A stretch of DNA of 64,000 nucleotides, taken from the NCBI GenBank assembly GCA_016630905.1, contig WBMQ01000006.1, positions 868,001 through 932,000 of the forward strand. Reading direction: 5' to 3'. The translations under genes and the position numbers were made by a program. Source of the stretch: Capillidium heterosporum (Eukaryota > Entomophthoromycota > Entomophthoromycetes > Entomophthorales > Capillidiaceae). Shown piece after piece: positions 49,111 to 59,794 of the stretch. The notes beneath the pieces are model-generated. The model searched no databases, was not told where the DNA came from, and worked only from the letters and a program-made list of their open reading frames with translations. How positions within the stretch are numbered: position 1 is the first letter of the stretch; every line of letters begins with the position of its first letter.

Positions 49111-49579
49111 TTATCGTGACAATGTACACCAACATTGGAACCTAATAAAAGTTGGTTGATGATTGGAAGCACGGGTCCTCAAAAGGGAAGCGTAGGTAGG
49201 TTGCAGGTTCAACTTTTGTTGATGCAGTCTACCTAATTGATGAACTGGTCGGCTTTTATTCCAAGAGCTAGACCTGGGATTCGTGCAATCTGACAACTTT
49301 TTCATATAAAAATTGATTTTAGGTGTGGCTTTTTGTAGCTGTTGGCTAGATGTAGATCATTTGCTTGAAGTGATTTATTGGCGTATTGAATAAATTTGTC
49401 TATTTTAGAATGGAAAAACGCCAGTCCTTTCTTTGATGACTAGCTCCTAACTCCAGATATTTCAACCAAGATGTCTGATTCAAATATTCTCCATTAGACT
49501 TTACCTCGCAAAGAAAATTCAAAATACTTTTTCCCAAACTTGATACCCTCCTTATCGAAATCTTTATCAAGTCGCTCAT
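49111..49579 (-). pseudogene. Possible relic, same style as the fragments at 11 kb and 38 kb
   Basis: A 59-codon minus-strand frame, 49400-49579, starts MSDLIKISIRRVSSLG and contains NQTSWLKYLELGASHQRKD. A 64-codon frame follows at 49111-49305, with basic, Ser/Gln/His-rich residues (SSSWNKSRPVHQLGRLHQQK). The SWL segment and its preceding R-x-S-x-L pattern resemble the fragment at 38.3 kb, and the polar tail resembles the one at 11.2 kb. Similarity is weak and by eye. No complete domain is present, so this is at most a decayed copy. Confidence 0.25.
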
Positions 49580-52249
49580 AGATAATGTTTTTATTCATTT
49601 TATATAAAACGTGTCGAAGGAACAAACTATTCAAGGCTATAAATTCCCTTACTCATCGGTGGTCTCCTAAAATTTAGGTGCAGTCGACCCTTTACATCCT
49701 TCAAGGGGGAGTCTATTGCCGAGTGAGGACGCTTTCCTTTCAAAAAATATACACTACTAAAAGTATTCCAATAGATACTTAATAATTGTACCGATTTCAA
49801 TTTATGAATGCAAACTAACACTATATTTAACTTTGTACGACTAAATCTATTACAATCTGGACGCTAGTAAACTAATATGACATTCACTTATATAAAACAA
49901 GGTATAGAAACTTAGCTACAAATATTTACTATACAAAATAAAGTTTCAAACTAGTTTCACAATTTATTGAAGGCATATACATTAGTTAACTAAACTATAT
50001 GTTAAACCGCTTTGGTTTAACTACAAAGGAATTTAAGCCTTTATGTCGTTTAGCTGATGCGTATTCCAATATATTATACTGCCGACAACTAATAAATGGC
50101 CCAAAGTTAAGGAGCATATAGAAGTTAAAGTAATTTCATCTTCATACAAGGTTCCAACCTCTCGAAAATATTTGCTTGAAAACGAGTATAAGTAGGGTAT
50201 GTAGGATACATACCTCCAACTTATCCAAATCCTAAAAGCTTTTCATCAGCTGTAAAAAATATATTAATACAATTTAGGGTACTTTCAAAAATATATATCC
50301 GAAGGTATATGTATTAAGGAGTCAATGGTGGCAAAGTTTTCCGGATGACAGAATAACAATCATAAGTTATATATTTCATTTTACCTCCTTTTATATGCCC
50401 TTCCCTTCCCCTCTTACATATCTCCCTACTCCCAAATATACTCCTTAATTTATAGAAAGTCGGAAGGGGAATATATGGAACTGTTGGATACGTTCCTTTA
50501 TATATTGAGGTTTTTGCAATGATCCATCTGCTGTAAATGTTATTATGGTCTATTGTGACGCTCTACTCGTGATTTTTATATAGCTGAGTTGGATATACAT
50601 TACCCGATTTCAAGTTTTCTTTTGTAAATAAGGATCAGATACATATATCTAGAATCCTAGCATTGAATGATGGGTGTATACTAAGTAGAGTTGTACACCT
50701 TTTCAATGTAATCGGCTTATGACATTTGAAGTTGGGTTGTGGACACGTTTATGGCTTCCAAAAAGATTATGGTGGATTCTAGACGAAAATGTCATAATAG
50801 CTTTTATGTCAGCCGTTAAAATAGTAAAAGGCACCTAAGTTGGGTAACTTTGCGATATTCGTTTACTTTCATCTCCACATCTGCAATCAGTACTGGACTG
50901 TGGAGTAAAGGTAAAGTATGCGATTGTAATATATTTCATTCAAAGATCAAGCTTAGCTTTACATTTGAATTCAAATGAAGGCTTATATGTAGAAATTTGC
51001 CATTGGCCACCTCCAAAACTTCTATTTCGATAAAGTACCATACTTTTATACATTTCTCTAGGCACCTTTGCTAACGGCTATACTTTTCATTATATAAAGT
51101 ATATTAGGGTTAGTTCAAACTGGAGTCGCCAACCTTTTGGACAGTGTACACCAAACTAGTCGGGGCTTCCCTATCCAACCAATCCATATATTAGTAATAA
51201 GTAATACCAGCCTACAATTGAAATAGAAAAGGGAAAGGGTATTGAAACAGATGTAGTGTGAGAATTATAGTGAAAAATCCATACCGACCGAAATATCCAT
51301 CCTAGCGTTTAAGGAGTTTGTAGAGTTGGATATTGCGAGGTACCAAATAGAGGTGTACATGTAGGTGTACATGTTTCATAAAGATATAAAGATATTTTAG
51401 CTAAGCGACATGATGAGTCCGTAAAATTCCCAATTTGAGGGATTAGTTGCAACGTTTCAAATTTATATCAGCTTCCCTCCTTTACATCTTCATCTACCAA
51501 GCTTCTTAGAGTGGAAATTAGGTAAACAATTCCTAAATAAGTATATATTGACGTCGATCCTTTAGATGTCGCAAAGTTGAATAATTAACATAATGACAAA
51601 GAGCTGCAAGAACAGCGAAGATAATTTAACGTTCAACACCAATAATAACATATTCCAGTTTTTTATACTCTTTTTACCTCCTTTACCGATGTCAACATTG
51701 GAACCTGAATACCATCTTATATGGACATGGAATGGCAAAGGTACTTTATTGGAAGTACAAGTCGATACCCCGGATCTTTGATATACTCCTATTACCAATG
51801 CGAAAAATTACAAATATCCATTTGTGTAAAAGTACTTGATATCATTTGCCAGATACATATAGCTAAAAATAAATAAGTTTATGGCGTTTTAATAAACTAT
51901 AAAGTTTATCTCCAAACTGCTCCTAAAACCCAAACCCATCCATCTATCTTCCCATCCCCACACTTTTTACTTCTACACCCACTCCGTTTCGACAAACCCT
52001 TGCGCCCAAAATAGATTCCATTCTAGTTTCGTACCTGTCGTTTCAAGCTTGGAAAAGTATAGGTTGAAAAGTATATTTATAAGTCCAAATCGTCCAAAAG
52101 TTTGTACCTTGCTTAACCTTCAACTTAAATTTACCTTACAATACTTATTAACCTAATAAAGTTACTGTCTACTTTACCTCTAACTTATAGCGTCCACCCT
52201 AGTACACCACAATACACTTTTAGAAGGACTACCTAACGATACACCAATA
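49580..52249. other. Long AT-rich region upstream of the CON7-type gene
   Basis: About 2.7 kb without a supported gene. Overlapping frames on both strands at 51562-51798 have no motif. There is a pyrimidine-rich tract near 50385-50440 and a 12-nt duplication at 51351-51374. The last few hundred bases are C- and T-rich on the plus strand (51900-52200) and are probably the promoter and leader of the regulator gene. Confidence 0.4.
51351..51374 (+). repeat. Perfect 12-nt tandem duplication
   Basis: AGGTGTACATGT occurs twice in direct succession. It lies in non-coding DNA and its significance is unknown. Confidence 0.6.
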
Positions 52250-53290
52250 ATGAGCGAATCGATGAACACCAACGAGACTTTGAACTTGCCTCTACCCCTA
52301 TCCCTACCCTACCCGTTGAACACTTCTAACCCCAACAACCTGAACTTCATGTTGGCCAGTAGCAATCCTGAGACCAACTACCTGTTCACCAACCCCAACC
52401 TCAACTATCAAACTACAAACTTCAACGGGAACCATAGCCTGAGTATGGGCATGAACTCGCGATCCAGCTCCAGTACCAACTCGGTAGACTACCCCTTCAA
52501 TTACGACCTACTGTTCCATCAGACGGTCAACTACCCTAATAAAGGATTGAAGAAGGATAGTATGCAAATGGAAAATCAGACTCAGGACCCTAGCCTAGGT
52601 TTGAACGACACCAACAACTACTTTGATACTAACCACCTAAACTTCAACACGCTGTACGACTTCAAGCCTTTGAATAGCAACAACGTCGATGCCAGCCAGC
52701 AGTATCAAACATCCGACGACTTGGACTCTACCTCCATGAATACTGCTAACCTAAATGATAACGGTCTATGTAAATCTCCAACCGAAGATCTCAAATTAAA
52801 CTACCCAATGAAAGACTCCAACTCGCCACCCCTACCCAACTACATGAATACTAGCCTAGGCTTGACCCAAACTACCCCAGCCACCAACCCTAACTTCCAA
52901 AAGCTGAACTATCCCTCCTACTACCCTTATTTCAACCCCTACCAGTTTAACCGATCCATAACCAACTTGAACCAGTACCCCAACTTGAATGGTATGTCCA
53001 ACATCACCTCGTTGGCTGGTATGAACGGGTTTGGTGGTATGGCCAACGGTATGAGCCTGGACCCCTACAACTCCAAAAAGATCTACTCCTTTGTTACAAT
53101 GAACACTACCAAGCAGAAGAAACGTTTCAGACGTAAGTTCGAAGAGATTGAGCGGGTCTACAAGTGTAACTACAAGTTCTGTGAAAAGAGTTACGGTACT
53201 TTGAATAACTTAAATGCCCATATCCTGATGCAGAAGCATGGCGTCAAGAGGTCAGCCTTCGAATTCAAAGATGTCAACAAGAGGAGTTAG
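52250..53290 (+). CDS. CON7: CON7-type C2H2 transcription regulator
   Basis: A single exon encodes 346 residues. The C-terminal 55 residues hold the family mark: KKRFRRKFEEIERVYKCNYK, then CEKSYGTLNNLNAHILMQKHG and KRSAFEFKDV. This matches the CON7 domain (RRR..EEIER.YKC....CEKAYGTLNHLNAHV.MQ.HG.KRTPEEFKE), one C2H2 finger with fixed flanks. In the rice blast fungus Con7p controls genes for spore shape and infection structures, and relatives occur widely in filamentous fungi. The N-terminal 280 residues are low-complexity, rich in Asn, Tyr, Pro, Leu and Ser, as in disordered activation regions. CON7 proteins have a conserved segment just before the finger that here reads KKIYSFVTMN. The long C-rich leader suggests regulated expression. 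Confidence 0.88.
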   Translation: MSESMNTNETLNLPLPLSLPYPLNTSNPNNLNFMLASSNPETNYLFTNPNLNYQTTNFNGNHSLSMGMNSRSSSSTNSVDYPFNYDLLFHQTVNYPNKGLKKDSMQMENQTQDPSLGLNDTNNYFDTNHLNFNTLYDFKPLNSNNVDASQQYQTSDDLDSTSMNTANLNDNGLCKSPTEDLKLNYPMKDSNSPPLPNYMNTSLGLTQTTPATNPNFQKLNYPSYYPYFNPYQFNRSITNLNQYPNLNGMSNITSLAGMNGFGGMANGMSLDPYNSKKIYSFVTMNTTKQKKRFRRKFEEIERVYKCNYKFCEKSYGTLNNLNAHILMQKHGVKRSAFEFKDVNKRS

Positions 53291-53861
53291 GGTGGTGTTG
53301 TTTTTCTAAACTGTTTTGATCTTAGTTTTGAGCTAATAAATCTATTTAACTATATGTCATACCTATAAGCTTTATTGTATTTGTTATACTCTAATTTTAG
53401 CTTTATCTTTTAAAATTTCGATAGTATACTAGAGTTTCGAGCATCCTAATTATAGATACTTGGATAACTAGAATCGATTGATATAGCATATTTTGCCCAT
53501 AAAAGTTAGCTAAAACCTAGACTAATATCTGTATATCCCTCCTCAAACTCTCTTAGCAACCATACAAATTAGGTACCAACATCTTAGGAAATTTAGAATT
53601 TCTGGATTGGGTTGTGGAAGCTCTAGGTTAAAGATGATATCAACTTTATAAGGTAAAGTATGTTAAAATATAGTATATTTAAAAATATTAGAGAAAAGTG
53701 TGCACATGGGCAAACTAAGCAATTAGTTCAAATAGCTATGTGCTACTCCATTTATTTTTTCAGACAAAAGGGTATCAAAGCTTCAACTAGAAAAGTAAAT
53801 TTAATATACAAGGGATGGTCTGTAGACAGCCTAAATTTAAAAAAGTACGCTTGCAATAAAC
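53291..53861. other. Intergenic, convergent
   Basis: AT-rich spacer between the CON7-type gene and the protease gene. Nothing recognised. Confidence 0.5.
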
Positions 53862-54731
53862 CTACAAACTATCAATATACGCCTTACTGGAAATCCAAGA
53901 CTTCAGTCTTCGTACCATCTTCTTAATCCTTCCTCCATTCTCTACCACCCGCTTTTCCTCAAACTCCAACTTGACTATATCTTCAATCCAAGGTAGCAAA
54001 TGTCTAACATTAGCAAATACGTTTGGAGTATCATCACTGACGTCGCAGTTTCCTGCCACATAGGATGCTATACCAACCTGAACGTAGTTATCGCCATCCT
54101 TAAAGAATAGTGGACCACCACTATCACCGTTACAGGCACTAGTAGGTCTGGGAGTAGGTAAGATACAAATGGCACTTTTCTTATCCAACCGTTGAAAAAC
54201 TAGCTTGCAGTAGTTTAAGCCTACTACAATAGCTTTTGTCTGTAAGAGTAAGGGGCTTGTCACATCATTATTCAAGTGTAAACGACCCCAACCAGCAAAC
54301 CATAACTCTTTACCTACGATTTCGTTCGATTTATCATTAGAGAGGTGGATATAGGTGACGTTGATGGAGTTGGGGATGGGATTCATCAATTTGATTATTG
54401 CAACATCGTTCTCCAAAGATCCCGTTTTGTTGAAGTTGAAGTGTTGCGTAAAAGATTGAATGGAGGTGGTAAATCCACTTTCCTTTTCCAAGGACGTATC
54501 TAAGTTATGGCGGTGGACGCTTACTTGAAACAAATCTAAAGGTGCAATGCAGTGAGCGGCTGTCAAAATAGTTTGGGAGTTTAGAATGCTACCACCACAT
54601 AGCTGTTTACCATCATAAAGCAAAGTAGCTAGAAAAGGGTAACTGAAAGGCTTGGCAACTTCACCGTTTATGATGCGTCGCTGGCTTAAGATGTATGAGA
54701 GGAGTAGGGATAGGAGGAAAAAAATTTTCAT
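53862..54731 (-). CDS. Secreted chymotrypsin-fold serine protease (S1 family)
   Basis: A single exon encodes 289 residues. The first 16 (MKIFFLLSLLLSYILS) are a signal peptide. It is followed by QRR and the mature start IINGEVAKPFSYPFLATL, so activation by cleavage after Arg is likely. The triad is complete: His in LTAAHC, Asp in NDVAIIKL and Ser in CNGDSGGPLF. The residue six before the active Ser, which sets the primary specificity, is Ser (TSACNGDSGG) and not the Asp of trypsin, so preference for basic residues is unlikely. A C-terminal extension of about 35 residues, rich in Lys/Arg/Glu, follows the catalytic domain. Such proteases are numerous in insect-pathogenic fungi and help degrade host protein. 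The start is the first ATG; the frame is open a little further upstream. Confidence 0.93.
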   Translation of the reverse strand: MKIFFLLSLLLSYILSQRRIINGEVAKPFSYPFLATLLYDGKQLCGGSILNSQTILTAAHCIAPLDLFQVSVHRHNLDTSLEKESGFTTSIQSFTQHFNFNKTGSLENDVAIIKLMNPIPNSINVTYIHLSNDKSNEIVGKELWFAGWGRLHLNNDVTSPLLLQTKAIVVGLNYCKLVFQRLDKKSAICILPTPRPTSACNGDSGGPLFFKDGDNYVQVGIASYVAGNCDVSDDTPNVFANVRHLLPWIEDIVKLEFEEKRVVENGGRIKKMVRRLKSWISSKAYIDSL

Positions 54732-54788
54732 CGTTGGGATAGTTGGAATATTTTTCAAGTTAAGGTATAGAGTGTAGATATAGGAGGG

Positions 54789-54796
54789 TTTATATA
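54789..54796 (-). promoter_or_regulatory. Probable TATA box of the S1 protease gene
   Basis: TATATAAA on the minus strand, about 58 nt upstream of the ATG at 54731. Confidence 0.45.
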
Positions 54797-55338
54797 GTAG
54801 TACCTACCATACTAAGTCATCGAAATCCCTATTTTTTGAGTAGCGGTATTTAGATAGCCTGTAAAGGGTAGTAGTTCTAGTTAGCTTGGAACTGGTTTAG
54901 GAGTCTTGGAACTTTTAGCTTAGAATTTGAGCGGAATAAAAAAGCCAGTTACTCCGTCTATAATATCAACCAATTTAATCAGAAAATAGCTTTCTAGAAT
55001 TTTGTGACGGTATACTGTTGTGTCCAAATGGATTTACGATTAAATGCCATATATATGCTTTTAACAATCTCACATCAAACCATTCAACTCTTATATTATT
55101 TTGTGGATATAAATTCCTAACAATACCAATAGAAAAGTCAAAGCGTTGAATATATATATATTCCAAAAGTAATCACTAAAAAATTCTATTTTATAAACAT
55201 ATACATACAACTCTCCAAACATCTCTATATATAGACCTTGAAAATATCTTACCTACCTTAGAGCAAATTTAAACTCCAAGTTTATTAAATTAAATAGCAA
55301 ATTCCTTCCAAACTTTTAAAAATTTTAACCAGCCTCCA
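54797..55338. other. Intergenic
   Basis: Promoter side of the protease gene and 3' side of the Pol eta-like gene. It contains an AT palindrome near 55149-55164. Nothing else recognised. Confidence 0.45.
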
Positions 55339-57268
55339 TCAAGTCTCGACAAAGTTAGTGGCAAAGACTATCAAATAAGTAACTGGGTCCTGGAGGTTGA
55401 GTTCCATCAAGAAAGTCCTTATAAAGGGGGCGAAGGTTTTAGCAAAGAATTCCTTGTTTTTGGGGGCAGGGAAGTTGACGGTACGTCTAATGTAGGTAGG
55501 TGGGGTCTGTTGGAGGACGAGCTCGACAACAAGATCGGTAGGCCAGTGATTTAAAGCTTGCACTTCTAGCAGTTTGTGCTCCATAGCTAGGCTCATGCTG
55601 ATGTACCGGCTGGGATGGATATCCGAGATGGGAGTGGGTGGGTTGAGGTTCTGGAAGATGATTAAGTTGGTCGGCAGTAGGAAGGAGTCTACAATGGTGT
55701 GGTTGACACCTCTAATGATATCGTAGATGTAGGACCCGTGCTTAACACCTATGAGGTCCTGCAACGTCTTTAATGAGTAAGTCCTAGGGAATAGGTTAAG
55801 TAAAAATAGTGTTTAAATGTTACCATAGGTTGGAGATGCTGAGGTCGGCTGGTAGCTTAGCCTTGGCAATGGCGTGGACGTGCATGCAGGGAATATGATT
55901 GAGGTTGAAGTTGCTTAGAAAGTCCAGGCTGTAGTTGCTGCGCAACAAGTGGATGCGTTGGTTGGACTGCACCCGAGACATCATCTCGGCCAGAATCTTG
56001 TTGTGAGCGACACCTGCAAGGTTAGAAGAGGTAGTTGAGGAAGCGTACCTATATGACAGAGGAATCCCAGCTCGAGATGCAGCATGTGGCGGATCTTGGA
56101 GGCTAGCACGATGCCGCTGTAGGCCTGCCGGTCCCGCCAGAACTGCGTTTCGTCGTCAACGTAGAAATGCAGCTGTGACAAATAATGCTCCGAGTTGGCA
56201 TCGAGGATATTGACTGGGTACCTTGGGGGCTGCGCCCCACCGAACACGCTACCAAACTTAGTCACCTGCTGGTAAGGGAAGGGAATCAAGGGTTCCTTCT
56301 CGCTGATAACGTCGGACAAAAGGTTGCGGTTCACCGCCTCGGTGAGGTCAACATAGTAGCTAGCTACGTTGTCCCGGTGCACCTTGGCCGAAAACTTTTT
56401 GAGCAGGGCCATCACTTTGTTGGACTCCTCCAGGTAGGGTGCAATGGAAGTCTTGTGTGTCGTTTCGTTGGGTTCCCGGGTAGCTAGGTGCTCAACCACT
56501 CCTGGGTTGGCGTACGCTTCGGTAGGGCAGTGTATCAGCAGTAGGTCGGGGACCTTGGCAGCCGCCTTCTCAACTCGCTCTAGAAGAAGAATACCCGCCT
56601 TCTTGGCCGCACTGTTAAAGGATATTATTATGTTGAAACTGCACACGGCAGCCGGTTTCTCATACTCCAACCCTAGCCTCAGAAACTCACACTGCATCAT
56701 AAAATCACGGATGTTTATGTTGATAATTATCCTAGACTTCTTTATGATGGATAGAATCTTCTGCATGTCATAGATGGGGAGGCTAGGCTTGTACTTGTTG
56801 GCAATTCGAGTTGGGAAGTAAAAGTTCTCGTTGTAGAGGCTGGAAGGGAAAGCATCTCTACTTCCAGCTAGCTAAAGAAGCTAAAGATAAGGAATATAAA
56901 ACAACAAGCTTACCAGTTTTATGATGAACTCTCTATTGAAAATCTCTTTGTTGTTGAGTTCGCTGGTGCTACATTCCACTTTAATCTTCCTTGAATCTAG
57001 GAGGTTATAGGTAAAGAACAATATTAGTCAACTTTTAATAAAACAGTAGATAAAAATTAGTAAATGGATAGAAGTAATTTCAAACCTTTTGAATGTTGGT
57101 TGATTGAACTATAGTTTTCACTCAAGTAATAGCTTTTGCCCTGTGGGTGCTTGATAATGTGATTTGGTTTCGGGGTCTCTTCCTTTGAATTCTAATGAAA
57201 AATAAGTACAAGCAAAATTTTAAACTGTCTAGTACTTTATTGAGGCTCATATCGGGGTCTTTGAGCAT
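55339..57268 (-). CDS. Pol eta-like Y-family polymerase homologue lacking catalytic residues
   Basis: Exons starting at 57268 (MLKDPDMSLNK) join by short introns to about 559 residues. The fold pattern of DNA polymerase eta is visible in order: a first strand followed by RDFMMQCEFLRLGLEYEKPAAV (compare human DCFFVQVEQ and NKPCAVV), KVPDLLLIHCP (CPDLLLAQV), YLEESNKVMALLKKF (YREASVEVMEIMSRF), YYVDLTEAVNRNLL (AYVDLTSAVQERL), ASKIRHMLHLELGFLCHIGV then HNKILAEMM (ETGFQCSAGISHNKVLAKL), and GSYIYDIIRGVNH (GSWLYAMCRGIEH) leading into a little-finger region. The acidic residues that bind the catalytic metals are replaced: Asp13 by Asn127 and Asp115-Glu116 by Ala244-Ser245. The nucleotide-contacting YEAR and NKPN motifs are also lost. 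No UBZ or PIP motif follows. It is probably a structural or regulatory pseudoenzyme. Confidence 0.75.
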
Positions 57269-58417
57269 CTATAAAAATGAAATTATATCAAAACTCTGTT
57301 ATCCTACGATCGGAACTTTTGAAAATAAGATGAAGATGGTCGTTTACCAAAATCTTACTTTTTAGTTAGAAAATGCAGTATCGTAAGCTTCGATTTGGAC
57401 TAATTAACTAAAGTTATTGCAGAGCTACTCTAACAGCAATTTGTTGCCGTTTAAGTATATTGCAAATACAGTTGGGAGTCAAGTTAACTAAATGGACTTG
57501 AAAATCCAGTTTGTGCAACAGAATCTTGCTTTAATACAAAATTTATGCAAAACATTATTTATATAGCATGCCTATAATTCGAAAGGTTAATGTACTCGCT
57601 ATAAGAGCTCCATTTCAAGTCCACTCAACTTAAATGGGAGCGGATAAGTATCTGAAATTAATTGATGTAGTTAAATAAGATTCTCATCTACGGACAGAAT
57701 ACCAGCAGCCATGTTGTCAACGAGGTAGCATGCCAAATAAAACCATTCCAATTTTAAAAGAAGTGGTATTCGAACATTACGTAAATGGATCCAGTTTTTG
57801 AAATTTAGACGATGATTGAAGATAAGCATACGAAAGTATAAATGAAATGCCATATTCGAATATAAATAACTTAAATTATTTCTACACCGTCGTATAAAAC
57901 GATTGCCAAGTGGTCGCACTTGATACTTCGTTCAACATTAATCAAATTGCTGTGCATGAATTTTTATTACAAGCATCTTCATATATTGCATAAATGTTTC
58001 TGATAATTGTGAGCTTTCAAGCAGTAATATATTTGCATAGGTATATCAAAGGAAAGTGAATTCATCCTACTTTCTAGAATTCTTGAAAAAGATTAATAGA
58101 TGTCGTTATCGTATACTATCTAAAAGAGTACCTCTAAGGTTGAGGTTTAAAAGGTTCACTAGAACGCCATTAGAACATTACAACTAAAAGTCCTTATCGC
58201 ATTGCATTTATAGGTGTTGTAAATATATCTAGTTTAATTATGTTGACCCTTTGAACTTTATAGATAGTCTATTTCATAGATAAGCTAAATTTAAGTGCTG
58301 CTTTTTCAAGTACATAATCGTATTATATAATACTACTTTTTGTAAAAAACATATATAAAGGTATGTGGTCTAAGATGGTGGTAACAGTATAATTATTTCT
58401 TTATTTCTATAAAAGTA
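57269..58417. other. Divergent intergenic region
   Basis: About 1.15 kb between the Pol eta-like gene and the transporter. A minus-strand frame of about 80 codons at 57671-57919 contains FYLACYLVDNMAAGIL and may be a relic; it has no clear relative. Confidence 0.4.
58352..58360 (+). promoter_or_regulatory. Probable TATA box of the MFS transporter gene
   Basis: TATATAAAG about 58-65 nt upstream of the ATG at 58418. Sequence match only. Confidence 0.4.
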
Positions 58418-59794
58418 ATGGCTCGTTACAACTTCAAAAACTTTCAAAGCCAATATACTGAGCCTTCAAATATCCCTATAAAACCAACTGTCAACTTGCC
58501 TTGCAAGGTCCAATATACCGTCCCTAAAGTTATAATCCTAACTTTAACCATCATATCGGGGTTCCTAGCTCCCATAATTTCAACTATCTACCTACCGACT
58601 TTAAACTTGATTGAAGATGAATTCCAGACGCAAAAATACTTGTTAGATTTGTCGATAAGCTTATACCTGATAACTATAGCCGTACTACCTCTTATCTGGG
58701 GGTCCTTGTCAGATGTGCTAGGCCGTAGAAACATCCTGTTGATATCCCAGTTGATTTTATTAAGCTTTACATTAATGCTATGCTTTTCGAACAATGTCAT
58801 CTGGTTGATCGTGGGGAGGGTAGGGCAAGCGATAGGCTCTTCAGCATCGATGGTATCCTGTGTAGGTACGATAGTTGATCTCTATAAAGGTACCGATACC
58901 AGTGACGAAAAGGATAAGCGCTTTGTCATGAGTCTGTTCTTCATTGGGCCCCTCTTTGGACCGAGTTTAGGGCCTATTTTAGGTGGAATGATTACCCAAC
59001 ACTTCAACTTCCGTTACGTATTCTGGTTCCTGTTTATCACCATAGCCGTACTGTTCGTCCTAAATGTCTTTTTACTGCCCGAGACTTTAAGTTTGGAAAG
59101 TAAACCCAAATTCAGCCTAAAGCTGACGTTCAAAAGTTTGTACCTGATGACAGATATCAAAGTTTTAGCTATTTTGCTGTTCAACGGAGTAACTTATGGA
59201 TCGTACTACAACTTATCAGTATCGCAGACCAACTTGATGACTTCCATTTACAATTTAGATCAGTTTTGGGTAGGCTTGTCGTATCTGCCTACTGGTCTAG
59301 GTTGTATACTCGGTGGTACGTTAGGTAGCAAGATCAACAACTTGTTGGTAAATTTTTTAACTAATCGAGTAGACAGAAACGATCAGAAAGAATATGATTT
59401 AGAATCTAATTGCAAGTCTAGGAAATTTAGACCTGAATTGAAGTTGATAGGTGCTATGATCGGTTGCATAACGATGTTACTAGGCCTGTTCTTCAATGGT
59501 TTGTTTGTTGAGGAGGAATTCCACCTCGGGTACGTTTTGATATGTCAGTTCTTCGTTGGGATTGGTGTATCGTTGGCTTATTCGATTTCCTCGATTTATC
59601 TGACAGACATCTATCCGGACGCCTCCGCTTCGGTTACAGCATCTTCAAACTTTTTGAGATTTACTATTTCGAGCTTGGTTACCGCATTTAGTAGTACATT
59701 ACTGGATATTCATGGGATTTTTCACATGTTTTTGATCTTTTCCATGTTGCAGCTAATTGGTGTAGGTATAATTTTAGCTATGTTATTGAAATAG
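58418..59794 (+). CDS. Major facilitator superfamily transporter, drug:H+ antiporter (DHA1) type
   Basis: A single exon encodes 458 residues with about 12 hydrophobic segments and a hydrophilic central loop. After a short cytosolic N-terminus, helix 1 starts near VIILTLTIISGFLAPIIST. Motif A between helices 2 and 3 reads GSLSDVLGRRNIL, and the antiporter motif C in helix 5 reads FGPSLGPILGGMI. These two mark the DHA1 family of proton-coupled exporters (Tpo, Qdr and Flr1 types in yeast), which expel drugs, polyamines or other small molecules at the plasma membrane. The region IYLPTLNLIEDEF after helix 1 is also typical. The substrate cannot be told from the sequence. The absence of introns contrasts with most neighbours. 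Confidence 0.93.
   Translation: MARYNFKNFQSQYTEPSNIPIKPTVNLPCKVQYTVPKVIILTLTIISGFLAPIISTIYLPTLNLIEDEFQTQKYLLDLSISLYLITIAVLPLIWGSLSDVLGRRNILLISQLILLSFTLMLCFSNNVIWLIVGRVGQAIGSSASMVSCVGTIVDLYKGTDTSDEKDKRFVMSLFFIGPLFGPSLGPILGGMITQHFNFRYVFWFLFITIAVLFVLNVFLLPETLSLESKPKFSLKLTFKSLYLMTDIKVLAILLFNGVTYGSYYNLSVSQTNLMTSIYNLDQFWVGLSYLPTGLGCILGGTLGSKINNLLVNFLTNRVDRNDQKEYDLESNCKSRKFRPELKLIGAMIGCITMLLGLFFNGLFVEEEFHLGYVLICQFFVGIGVSLAYSISSIYLTDIYPDASASVTASSNFLRFTISSLVTAFSSTLLDIHGIFHMFLIFSMLQLIGVGIILAMLLK

Noticed and set aside
51405-51460. Hammerhead-like core (TGATGAGTCCGT)
   Set aside because: The motif resembles the conserved CUGAUGAGUCCGU, but the partner of stem II (GGAC) and the following GAAAC are missing, so no ribozyme fold can form.
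51562-51798. Opposed frames on both strands of about 62 and 78 codons
   Set aside because: No motif and no splice-compatible continuation.
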